From: Clostridiales bacterium
Lineage (GTDB): Bacteria; Bacillota; Clostridia; Lachnospirales; Anaerotignaceae
Direction of reading: 5' to 3'
NCBI GenBank assembly: GCA_021202325.1
Contig: JAJQDF010000233.1
Coordinates: forward strand, 1-7,387
DNA length: 7,387 bases
The first letter of the stretch is position 1; each line of letters begins with the position of its first letter. Shown here in pieces: positions 1-5,109 of this stretch. A program made the position numbers and the translations under genes. Under the pieces are notes generated by a model that was not told where the DNA came from, searched no databases, and saw nothing but the letters and a program-made list of their open reading frames with translations.

Positions 1-29
1 ATTCCGCAGGATTGCCGTTTGGCGGTTGG

Positions 30-53
30 TCACTTCCTGAGTAAAGGAGGTGA
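30..53 (+). promoter_or_regulatory. Hairpin sequestering the toxin Shine-Dalgarno
   Basis: Bases 30-38 (TCACTTCCT) pair along their whole length with 45-53 (AGGAGGTGA), with one T.G wobble and a six-base loop at 39-44. The right arm is nearly the entire Shine-Dalgarno of the toxin ORF at 60, so the full-length mRNA would hide its ribosome site. Shine-Dalgarno sequestration is a known control step in type I toxin mRNAs. The pairing is seen directly; the regulatory effect is inferred. Confidence 0.65.
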
Positions 54-59
54 GGCTGT

Positions 60-149
60 ATGTGTTATGTGACATTTCAGGATTTAATCCAGATTGCTAT
101 ATTAACAATCAGCATTATTAACCTCGTACTTACGTACAAGCGTAAATAA
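60..149 (+). CDS. Small hydrophobic peptide, putative holin-like type I toxin (29 aa)
   Basis: A 29-codon ORF starts at ATG 60 and ends at TAA 147-149. The peptide begins MCYVTFQDLIQ, continues as one unbroken hydrophobic helix (about residues 9-25, rich in I and L), and ends in a basic tail, YKRK. This layout (a short polar head with an aromatic-T-aromatic/F-Q or similar motif, one transmembrane helix, K/R tail) matches the 'putative holin-like toxin' peptides of Bacillota, related in design to TxpA and BsrG of Bacillus subtilis, which act at the cytoplasmic membrane. The ribosome site AAAGGAGGTGA at 43-53 lies six bases before the ATG and leaves little doubt about the start. The surroundings (sequestered Shine-Dalgarno, terminator, convergent antisense promoter) are those of a type I toxin-antitoxin locus. 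The sense promoter is not visible and may lie before base 1. Toxicity is inferred from family and layout; a harmless membrane peptide remains possible. Confidence 0.75.
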   Translation: MCYVTFQDLIQIAILTISIINLVLTYKRK

Positions 150-153
150 TTTT

Positions 154-182
154 GACCGCCTAACCTTTTGTGTTAGACGGTC
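154..182 (+). other. Stem-loop in the toxin mRNA 3' region, target of the antisense RNA
   Basis: GACCGCCTAAC (154-164) pairs with GTTAGACGGTC (172-182) over 11 positions with one C/A mismatch and a seven-base loop. It begins five bases after the toxin stop codon. On the + strand it is followed by TTCATC, too weak for a clear intrinsic terminator. Read on the minus strand the mismatch becomes a G.U pair and the stem is followed by AAAATTATTT, so it could form the 3' end of the antisense RNA. A structural or kissing-loop role is also possible. Confidence 0.55.
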
Positions 183-204
183 TTCATCTGAACTATTCGG
201 ATCA

Positions 205-224
205 GCCGCTCGACCAAAAGCGGC
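205..224 (+). other. Second stem-loop in the toxin mRNA 3' region
   Basis: GCCGCT (205-210) and AGCGGC (219-224) form a perfect six-base stem with an eight-base loop, followed on the + strand by AATCCTTTTATT. This could be a weak terminator for the toxin mRNA, though the hairpin at 254-276 with its T tract is a better one. The right arm and its flank (218-230) can instead pair with bases 8-20 near the start of the window. The antisense RNA predicted to start near 236 would be complementary to the whole element. Confidence 0.45.
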
Positions 225-242
225 AATCCTTTTATTAACTAT

Positions 243-271
243 ATTATAAAACCAGCTGTTGATATTGTCAA
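243..271 (-). promoter_or_regulatory. Consensus sigma-A promoter for the antisense (antitoxin) RNA
   Basis: On the minus strand TTGACA (271-266) and TATAAT (248-243) are both perfect consensus hexamers with an ideal 17-base spacer (265-249). Transcription would start at about position 236, where the minus strand has A, and run back across the stem-loops of the toxin transcript. No open reading frame with a ribosome site follows on that strand, which fits a non-coding product. Its -35 box lies in the right arm of the toxin terminator (268-276). Confidence 0.75.
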
Positions 272-284
272 CGGCTTATTTTTT
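254..284 (+). terminator. Intrinsic terminator of the toxin mRNA
   Basis: AGCTGTTGA (254-262) pairs with TCAACGGCT (268-276) over nine positions with one T.G wobble and a five-base loop, and runs straight into TTATTTTTT (276-284). This would give a toxin transcript with a 3' untranslated region of about 135 bases. The stem also contains the -35 hexamer of the minus-strand antisense promoter, so the two signals share the same bases. Confidence 0.65.
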
Positions 285-290
285 AAGACC

Positions 291-309
291 TTGAGGGTTT
301 CACCCTCAA
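291..309. repeat. Perfect short inverted repeat of unknown role
   Basis: TTGAGGGT (291-298) and ACCCTCAA (302-309) form a perfect eight-base stem with a three-base loop. Neither strand has a T tract right after it, so it is not a standard terminator. It sits upstream of the antisense promoter, between the toxin locus and the degenerate deacetylase gene. Confidence 0.4.
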
Positions 310-434
310 CCACTTACAAGACTTCGTCTGTGCACACCCACCTTACACACTAATTCTAAAGTTTACATAATCCGCAGCAGTCATCGCCTGAGGAATTCAT
401 TTCCGAAGGTGTCAATTAACATGAACTAGCCGTT
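310..434. other. Gene-free stretch with nothing recognisable
   Basis: No open reading frame with a convincing ribosome site, no RNA gene and no promoter with both hexamers was seen on either strand. A minus-strand TTGACA at 415-410 has no -10 box at a proper distance. With the hairpins on either side, the gene-free span between the toxin stop codon and the deacetylase stop codon is about 330 bases. Confidence 0.5.
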
Positions 435-472
435 GTAACCGTAAAAGTTCCTCCCGGAACTTTTGCGGTTAC
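435..472. repeat. Long hairpin repeat (17-bp stem)
   Basis: The left arm (435-451, GTAACCGTAAAAGTTCC) and right arm (456-472, GGAACTTTTGCGGTTAC) pair over 17 positions with one T.G wobble and a TCCC loop. It lies just beyond the stop codon of the minus-strand deacetylase gene, where a terminator might be expected. The minus strand continues AACGGCTAG rather than with a T tract, so it is not a standard intrinsic terminator. With the next two hairpins it resembles an interspersed palindromic repeat element. Confidence 0.6.
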
Positions 473-483
473 CTCCACCCTAC

Positions 484-512
484 AAGCTGAAATCCCTCAA
501 GGATTTCAGCTT
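484..512. repeat. Perfect palindromic repeat inside the 3' end of the deacetylase gene
   Basis: AAGCTGAAATCC (484-495) and GGATTTCAGCTT (501-512) form a perfect 12-bp stem with a CTCAA loop. Because it is palindromic, both strands translate to almost the same peptide (KLKSLRDFSL on the minus strand, KLKSLKDFSL on the plus strand). In the deacetylase reading frame it supplies the last residues before the stop codon at 482-480, in place of the usual C-terminus. Confidence 0.65.
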
Positions 513-513
513 A

Positions 514-526
514 GAGGCTACGCCTC
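514..526. repeat. Small hairpin adjoining the palindromic repeat
   Basis: GAGGC (514-518) and GCCTC (522-526) pair perfectly around TAC. It begins one base after the 484-512 palindrome and in the deacetylase frame encodes the GGVAS stretch before KLKSL. It probably belongs to the same repeat element. Confidence 0.4.
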
Positions 527-1306
527 CGACTGTCGTTAACTCTATTTCATTTTCCTCTGCAAACCTCTTTATCCCCTCCGCCGTTGTCTTTCCTCCTGCC
601 GGGCCGACATGGCCTATGGCTATGGCATATCCGTCTTTCTTGGCCTGCTCCGCCGCCTTTTCAAGCTGTTCAACAACCTTGTCAACATTCCCCGGACAGT
701 CTATGAATACCGTCCTTTCAAGATATTCCACACCGTACTTTTCCGCCGCTTCCTCTCCCTTGGAGTCGGCAGTTGTCAGACTGTCCACAAATATCATTCC
801 ACGCTTAGCGGCCTCCTCCATTATTATTTCGAGCTTGTCTTCATCCTCCATTATTGCCGAACCCATATGATTGTTAAATCCCACGGCAGTGTCTACCGCA
901 TCAAAGGCATCGCAGACAACCTACCGTATCTCCTCCTCGCTCATATCCGAAAATATTCCTTTTTCCCCCACCCAGCTTTTCTTTCCGCTTTTGGCCTCCA
1001 TGGGCATATGTACAATTACTTCCTTTCCGGCCTCTGCCGCCTTTTTTGCATCCTCTGAGGTACATTCGGAGAACGGCATTATTGCAACTGTAATTGGTAT
1101 ATCCAACGCAAGTATTTCCTCTGTGCCCTCCCCGTCATATCCGAAATCGTCTATTATTATTGCCAAACAGCAGTTTTTTTCATCTTTATTTGCCGTTGTC
1201 TTTGCAAAAACCGCCCCAATTGCCGAAACCGAAATCACTGCGGCAAGTATATATCCGAATAATTTATTTCTCATTTTTGCTACCTGTTCTCTCCTTTATC
1301 CATTAG

Positions 1307-1312
1307 ATTATA
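1307..1312 (-). promoter_or_regulatory. Possible -10 box for the deacetylase gene
   Basis: A perfect TATAAT reads on the minus strand at 1312-1307, about 33 bases before the deacetylase ATG. The sequence 16-18 bases further upstream (around 1329-1336) gives only TAATAT-like matches to a -35 box, so this promoter is weakly supported. Confidence 0.35.
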
Positions 1313-1360
1313 TTTTTGCTGAACCCTAAATATTACTGGGCTCATAGGGGTTTGGAACTA

Positions 1361-1389
1361 TTGACGTTGGCCTAAAATCGTGCTATGAT
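1361..1389 (+). promoter_or_regulatory. Sigma-A promoter of the trkA-trkH operon
   Basis: TTGACG (1361-1366) and TATGAT (1384-1389) are separated by exactly 17 bases, each one mismatch from consensus. Transcription should start at about 1395-1397, giving a leader of about 40 bases before the trkA ATG. Confidence 0.75.
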
Positions 1390-1394
1390 ACACC

Positions 1395-1413
1395 CGTAAA
1401 CCTAATGTTTACG
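1395..1413 (+). promoter_or_regulatory. Inverted repeat at the trkA transcription start
   Basis: CGTAAAC (1395-1401) and GTTTACG (1407-1413) form a perfect 7-bp inverted repeat around CTAAT, directly at the predicted transcription start. It could be a repressor operator or a 5' stabilising stem. It leaves the ribosome site at 1421-1426 free. The symmetry is certain; the role is inferred. Confidence 0.4.
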
Positions 1414-1435
1414 ATGTCTCGGAGGTAGGTCGGAG

Positions 1436-2806
1436 ATGAAAATAATAATTGTAGGCTGCGGAAAAGTTGGCGAGGCTACCGCCAAACATCTTTCAGGCGA
1501 AGGCCACGACATCGTTCTGGTGGATAAAAACAGTGAAAAGATTAGATATATGGGAGATAAGCTGGATATTATGTGCGTTAAGGGCAGTGGGCTCAGAACC
1601 AGCGTACTGCTTGATGCGGGGGTTGCCGAGTGCGACCTTTTGATTGCGGCTACTTCTTCCGATGAAGTGAATATGCTTTGCTGTCTTACAGGCAAAAGGC
1701 TCGGAGCCAAGCATACCATAGCCAGAATAAGAGATCCGGAATACTCCGAGGAGCTCACCACACTCAAAAAAGAAATGGGCCTTGACATGGTCATAAATCC
1801 CGAGCAGGAGGCCGCCGCCGAGATTGCCCGTGTGCTTCGTTTCCCCACCGCCATTAACGTGGAAACATTCGTTGACGGCAAGGTTGAGATGGTTTCCTTC
1901 CGTGTGAGAAACGACGGCTTCATGAACGGCCAGAGCCTTTCTCAGATAATGTCAAAAATAAAAATGTCGCTTATTTTCTGCGCCGTTGTCCATAACGGAG
2001 AGGTAATAATCCCCGACGGAAACTATGTTGCCTGCGCCGATGACCTGTTCTATGTAATAGGCGAGCCTGCCGAAATATATAATTTCTTTAAATTTTTGAA
2101 AAGAGACACCAGCAGTTCAAAGACCGCCCTTGTTATCGGCGGAGGCAGAATTGCCTACTATCTATGCCGATTCCTTGCCGATGTAAACATACAGGTTAAG
2201 CTTATCGAAATAGACAGAGACAGATGCTATGAAATGAACGAAATTCTGCCTAACTGCGTAATAATAAACGGCGACGGCAGCGACTACGAACTTTTGGACG
2301 AGGAAGACATTTCATCATTCTCATCGGTCGTAACAATAACCGGCAGAGACGAGGAAAACCTGCTTACGGCACTCTATGCCACAAGAGCCGGCGTTCCAAA
2401 GGTTGTGGCCAAGATAAACAGGGCAAGCTATGACGAAATAATAGAAAGCTTCGGCATTGACAGCGTTATAAGCCCCAAAAACCTTACTGCCGTACAGATT
2501 GTGGGCTTTGTAAGAGCCCTCAACAACTCCATCGACTATGCCAACATAGAGGCTCTTTACCACATCGTTGACGGTAAAGCCGAGGCACTGGAGTTCTTAG
2601 CCACGGACAGAACACATAATTTAGGCATACCCTTTAAGGATATAAAATTCAAGAAGAACTTCATCGTTGCCGCCATTGAGAGAAACGGAAAGGTTATAAT
2701 TCCCTCAGGTAATGACTTCATATTAAGCGGCGACAGCGTTGTAATGATATGCAGCAATACGAGAGCCATGACCTTGAACGACGTATTTGAAAACGGAGGC
2801 AGATAA
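1436..2806 (+). CDS. trkA: TrkA, NAD-binding regulatory subunit of Trk potassium uptake
   Basis: This 456-residue protein has the classic duplicated TrkA plan and almost the length of E. coli TrkA. The first Rossmann (RCK_N) domain starts at residue 1 with GCGKVG (7-12) and D30 ending strand beta-2, and is followed by an RCK_C domain (about 140-220). A second Rossmann domain begins near 230 with GGGRIA (235-240) and an acidic beta-2 end (IEID, 257-260), followed by a second RCK_C domain (about 370-450). TrkA proteins form a cytoplasmic ring under the TrkH channel and gate it in response to nucleotides. The second nucleotide site has alanine where the third glycine of GxGxxG is expected, so the two halves may differ in binding. 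GGAGGT at 1421-1426 lies nine bases before the ATG. trkH follows after two bases, so the two should be made together. Confidence 0.93.
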   Translation: MKIIIVGCGKVGEATAKHLSGEGHDIVLVDKNSEKIRYMGDKLDIMCVKGSGLRTSVLLDAGVAECDLLIAATSSDEVNMLCCLTGKRLGAKHTIARIRDPEYSEELTTLKKEMGLDMVINPEQEAAAEIARVLRFPTAINVETFVDGKVEMVSFRVRNDGFMNGQSLSQIMSKIKMSLIFCAVVHNGEVIIPDGNYVACADDLFYVIGEPAEIYNFFKFLKRDTSSSKTALVIGGGRIAYYLCRFLADVNIQVKLIEIDRDRCYEMNEILPNCVIINGDGSDYELLDEEDISSFSSVVTITGRDEENLLTALYATRAGVPKVVAKINRASYDEIIESFGIDSVISPKNLTAVQIVGFVRALNNSIDYANIEALYHIVDGKAEALEFLATDRTHNLGIPFKDIKFKKNFIVAAIERNGKVIIPSGNDFILSGDSVVMICSNTRAMTLNDVFENGGR

Positions 2807-2808
2807 CC

Positions 2809-4260
2809 GTGAATTACCTACTTGTACTGAAGCTCATAGGCTTTGTTCTCAAAACCGAGTCTGCACTCATGCTGCTGCCGTTAATAGTATCCATTATATT
2901 AAGAAGCGGCGACAGTATGTATTTTATATATACGATAGTTCCCCTCTATATAATCGGACACTGTCTTAATAAAATAAAGCCCCAAAAGACGGCCTTCCGT
3001 TCCAGGGAGGGCTTCGTAACGGTTTCACTCTCGTGGATAGTTCTTTCAATCTGCGGAGCCATACCGTTTTATATAAGCGGCTATTTTGTCTCATATATAG
3101 ACTGCTTTTTTGAGACCGTTTCGGGCTTTACAACCACCGGTTCAACGATACTGACCAATGTGGAAACAGTAAGTAAGGGACTTCTCTTTTGGAGAAGCCT
3201 TACCCACTGGATAGGCGGCATGGGAGTGCTTGTATTTATACTGGCGATAATGCCCAACCTGGACGGCTCCACGGTTCAGCTTCTCAGAGCCGAAAGCCCC
3301 GGCCCCACTCCCGGAAAATTTGTTCCGAGAATAAAAGAAACCGCAAAGATACTCTACATGATATATTTCTGCATGACACTGATAGAGACAATATTGCTTC
3401 TTATAAGCGGACTGCCCCTCTATGATTCGCTTATCACGGCCATGGGTACTGCAGGAACCGGAGGATTCTCAAACATGAATCTCAGTATAGGCGCCTACAA
3501 CAATGTTTCCGCCGAGGTAATAACGACGGTATTTATGCTGCTTTTCGGCGTAAACTTCAGTATATATTATTTAATACTCAAAAAGCAGGTCGGCCTTGTT
3601 AAGGAAAACGAAGAATTAAAACTCTATATATTCATAGTAGCGGCCTCGATGCTTTTGATTGCCGTAAACATAATGCCCCTTTGCGGCGGCTCATTTATAA
3701 ATTCGCTCAGACAGTCATCCTTCCAGGTTGCTTCGATAGTTACCACAACGGGTTATTCCACCGCAGACTTCGATCTGTGGCCGACATTCAGCAAAGCCAT
3801 ACTCATGTGCCTTATGCTTGTCGGCGCATGTGCCGGTTCCACCGGCGGCGGCATAAAGATGTCCCGTCTGCTCATACTTTTGAAAGCGGCAAAAAGAGAA
3901 ATAAGCGCAATAATCCATCCCAGGCGTATACAGACCGTAAAAATGGAGAACTCTACCCTTGAGGACAGGACTTTGGTAAACGTGCTGGTGTTTATATCAT
4001 TGTATATGTTTATAATATTTGCGGCTGTTCTCCTCGTTTCGCTGGACGGCTTCGATTTTGAGACGACCATTTCATCGGTCATTGCCACCATAAGCAACAT
4101 CGGCCCCGGCTTCTCGCTTGTCGGTCCCATGGGCAACTTTGCAATGTTCTCGCCCTTCAGCAAACTGGTGCTTTCGTTCTGTATGCTTGCCGGAAGACTT
4201 GAATTATTCCCCATGCTTGTGCTTTTCTCCCCTACGATATGGAAGAAAAAATCGTTTTAA
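2809..4260 (+). CDS. trkH: TrkH/KtrB-family potassium channel subunit
   Basis: This 483-residue polytopic membrane protein is the same length as E. coli TrkH. It has the four pore-loop repeats of the superfamily, each centred on a selectivity-filter glycine: SGFTTTGS (105-112), GTAGTGGF (213-220), VTTTGYST (311-318) and TISNIGPG (427-434). The intramembrane gating loop GACAGSTGGGIK (339-350) follows the third repeat, and the conserved GRLE sequence (462-465) carries the arginine of the last helix. It admits K+ under control of TrkA. The start is GTG 2809; GGAGG at 2795-2799, inside the last codons of trkA, is nine bases upstream. The duplicated trkA partner and overall length favour TrkH over the shorter KtrB type. 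Confidence 0.92.
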   Translation: MNYLLVLKLIGFVLKTESALMLLPLIVSIILRSGDSMYFIYTIVPLYIIGHCLNKIKPQKTAFRSREGFVTVSLSWIVLSICGAIPFYISGYFVSYIDCFFETVSGFTTTGSTILTNVETVSKGLLFWRSLTHWIGGMGVLVFILAIMPNLDGSTVQLLRAESPGPTPGKFVPRIKETAKILYMIYFCMTLIETILLLISGLPLYDSLITAMGTAGTGGFSNMNLSIGAYNNVSAEVITTVFMLLFGVNFSIYYLILKKQVGLVKENEELKLYIFIVAASMLLIAVNIMPLCGGSFINSLRQSSFQVASIVTTTGYSTADFDLWPTFSKAILMCLMLVGACAGSTGGGIKMSRLLILLKAAKREISAIIHPRRIQTVKMENSTLEDRTLVNVLVFISLYMFIIFAAVLLVSLDGFDFETTISSVIATISNIGPGFSLVGPMGNFAMFSPFSKLVLSFCMLAGRLELFPMLVLFSPTIWKKKSF

Positions 4261-4282
4261 AACCAAACAATCCTTTAGACTT

Positions 4283-4331
4283 ATACCCGGTGCGGAAGTT
4301 AGTTCTGCACCGGTATCTTTTTGCTGTTTTT
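4283..4331 (+). terminator. Intrinsic terminator of the trkA-trkH operon
   Basis: CCGGTGCGGAA (4287-4297) pairs with TTCTGCACCGG (4303-4313) over 11 positions with one G.T wobble and a GTTAG loop. The stem can extend by ATA/TAT if one C bulges. It is followed by TATCTTTTTGCTGTTTTTT. It lies 26 bases after the trkH stop and separates this operon from the two-component genes. Confidence 0.85.
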
Positions 4332-4344
4332 TACATTTATTCCA

Positions 4345-4377
4345 TGATACATTTCTGATACAATTATCATATATACT
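4345..4377 (+). promoter_or_regulatory. 11-bp-phased direct repeats and -10 box before the response regulator
   Basis: TGATACA occurs at 4345-4351 and again at 4356-4362, a spacing of exactly 11 bases; a weaker third unit (TCATATA) starts at 4367 in the same phase. OmpR/PhoB regulators bind head-to-tail to repeats spaced by one helical turn. A TATACT at 4372-4377 is a reasonable -10 box lacking a good -35, so the repeats cover the -35 position, as at an activated promoter. This suggests autoregulation by the gene at 4411. An alternative -10, TACAAT at 4359-4364, would place the repeats differently. Confidence 0.45.
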
Positions 4378-4410
4378 ATTTCCCAAATACAACAATAAGG
4401 AAGCGTTTTT

Positions 4411-5064
4411 ATGATAAAGATACTGATTGCCGAGGACGAGGAGCTTATATCGAACCTAATAAAAATAAACCTTGTGAAGTCCGGCTATACCTGCGACTGT
4501 GCCTTTGACGGTGCCGAAGCCGCCGACAAAATATCCGAAAACAGCTACGACCTTATACTTCTTGACATAATGCTGCCTAAGATAGACGGCTATGAGCTTC
4601 TGGAGTATGCCAAGGCCGTAAAAATTCCGGTAATATTCATAACCGCCATGGGCACCACTACTCAAAAGGTAAAGGGGCTTAAACTGGGTGCCGAGGACTA
4701 CATAACAAAACCCTTCGAAATAATAGAGCTGTTAGCCCGTGTTGAAACTGTTCTCCGCCGATACAATAAAACCGAAAAAATAATAAAAATAAAAAATATA
4801 GAAATAAACACCGAGGGGCGGACTGTTTTAAAGGACGGCGTTCCTGTTCCGCTTATCCTCAAGGAATACGAGCTGCTTCTTCTGTTTGTGCGGAACAAAA
4901 ATGTTGCCCTCTACAGAGAAACCATATACGAAAACATATGGGGAAGCGACTACTTGGGCGACAGCCGTACCGTTGACCTTCATGTTCAGCGGCTTAAGAA
5001 AAAGCTTGGCTGGAACCTCTACATCAAGGCTGTATATAAAGTTGGCTACATATTTATACCATGA
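4411..5064 (+). CDS. OmpR/PhoB-family response regulator
   Basis: This 217-residue protein has an N-terminal receiver domain (about 1-115) and a C-terminal winged-helix DNA-binding domain (about 125-217). The receiver residues are all present: acidic pair E8/D9, phosphoacceptor D52 in LLDIMLPKIDG, T78 and K100 in the KPF motif. The winged helix carries the family pattern LILKEYELLLLFVRN and the recognition-helix region RTVDLHVQRLKKKLG. It ends VYKVGYIFIP, so the usual arginine of VxGVGYRF is replaced. Length is slightly below the usual 225-235. AAGGAAG at 4397-4403 is seven bases before the ATG. Its partner is almost certainly the kinase at 5185. Its targets are unknown; the direct repeats upstream suggest it controls its own gene, and trkAH next door is only a positional candidate. 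Confidence 0.93.
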   Translation: MIKILIAEDEELISNLIKINLVKSGYTCDCAFDGAEAADKISENSYDLILLDIMLPKIDGYELLEYAKAVKIPVIFITAMGTTTQKVKGLKLGAEDYITKPFEIIELLARVETVLRRYNKTEKIIKIKNIEINTEGRTVLKDGVPVPLILKEYELLLLFVRNKNVALYRETIYENIWGSDYLGDSRTVDLHVQRLKKKLGWNLYIKAVYKVGYIFIP

Positions 5065-5081
5065 TGCCCGGTGAAAAGACA

Positions 5082-5109
5082 GTGGTTAGTGATTAGTGGT
5101 CAGCGGTTT
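5082..5109 (+). repeat. Degenerate heptamer tandem repeat between regulator and kinase genes
   Basis: Four consecutive 7-base units occupy 5082-5109: GTGGTTA, GTGATTA, GTGGTCA, GCGGTTT. They lie in the 120-bp gap between the response regulator and the kinase, just before a TATAAAAT (5124-5131) that could be a -10 box with no good -35. They could be a protein-binding array or a replication-slippage relic. The gap also contains a 10-bp palindrome, ATGCCGGCAT, at 5145-5154. Confidence 0.55.

Larger units (their letters stand above)
150..236 (-). ncRNA. Predicted cis-antisense antitoxin RNA (RatA/SR4-like in position)
   Basis: The consensus promoter at 271-243 should produce an RNA starting near 236 that is fully complementary to the 3' untranslated region of the toxin mRNA, as RatA is to txpA and SR4 to bsrG. 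The 3' end given here is an estimate: the stem at 182-154 followed by AAAATTATTT is the most likely stop, giving about 85-95 nt. Read-through into the toxin coding region (a stem at 140-123 is another candidate) cannot be excluded. The start is fairly well supported; the end is not. Confidence 0.5.
480..1274 (-). pseudogene. Divergent polysaccharide deacetylase (YibQ-type), interrupted by an in-frame amber codon
   Basis: This is a NodB-fold-related, probably exported protein of the divergent polysaccharide deacetylase family. The frame starts at ATG 1274 (MRNKLFGYIL) with a signal peptide or anchor over residues 1-24. It then shows the family signatures IIIDDFGYD (residues 39-47), VHMPMEA (88-94), GFNNHMGSA (132-140) and a GHVGP motif near the C-terminus. 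A single TAG at 923-921 replaces codon 118. The frame is intact on both sides: the protein reads EEEIR-stop-VVCDAFDAV without any shift, so one CAG-to-TAG change would explain it. Reading through gives about 264 residues, normal for the family. The C-terminus after IELTTV is made of repeat-derived GGVASKLKSLRDFSL. A GGAGAG sequence lies about 17 bases before the ATG, rather far, and an AGG is nearer. The simplest reading is a pseudogene; a sequencing error or amber suppression remains possible. Confidence 0.8.

Noticed and set aside
410..415. Minus-strand TTGACA as a second promoter toward the toxin locus
   Set aside because: No -10-like hexamer lies 16-18 bases downstream; the sequence there is GC-rich.
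435..472. Terminator for the deacetylase transcript
   Set aside because: The stem is strong, but the minus strand after it is AACGGCTAG, with no run of T. It was kept as a repeat instead.
291..526. CRISPR array from the several short repeats
   Set aside because: The hairpins differ from each other in sequence and are not separated by regular spacers.
921..923. Selenocysteine or programmed frameshift at the deacetylase break
   Set aside because: The codon is TAG, not TGA, and the reading frame is the same on both sides. Pyrrolysine is conceivable but there is no supporting gene or element in the window.
463..1329. Plus-strand open frames at 463-870, 609-1058 and 871-1329
   Set aside because: They lie antisense to the deacetylase gene, whose family motifs are clear on the minus strand. 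They lack ribosome sites and show no recognisable domain.
1402..1923. Minus-strand open frame of 173 codons opposite the start of trkA
   Set aside because: It is a shadow of the TrkA frame: low-complexity serine/threonine-rich translation, no ribosome site and no family features.
3753..4214. Minus-strand open frame of 153 codons opposite trkH
   Set aside because: It covers the third and fourth pore repeats of TrkH on the other strand. Its composition is that of a complement shadow.
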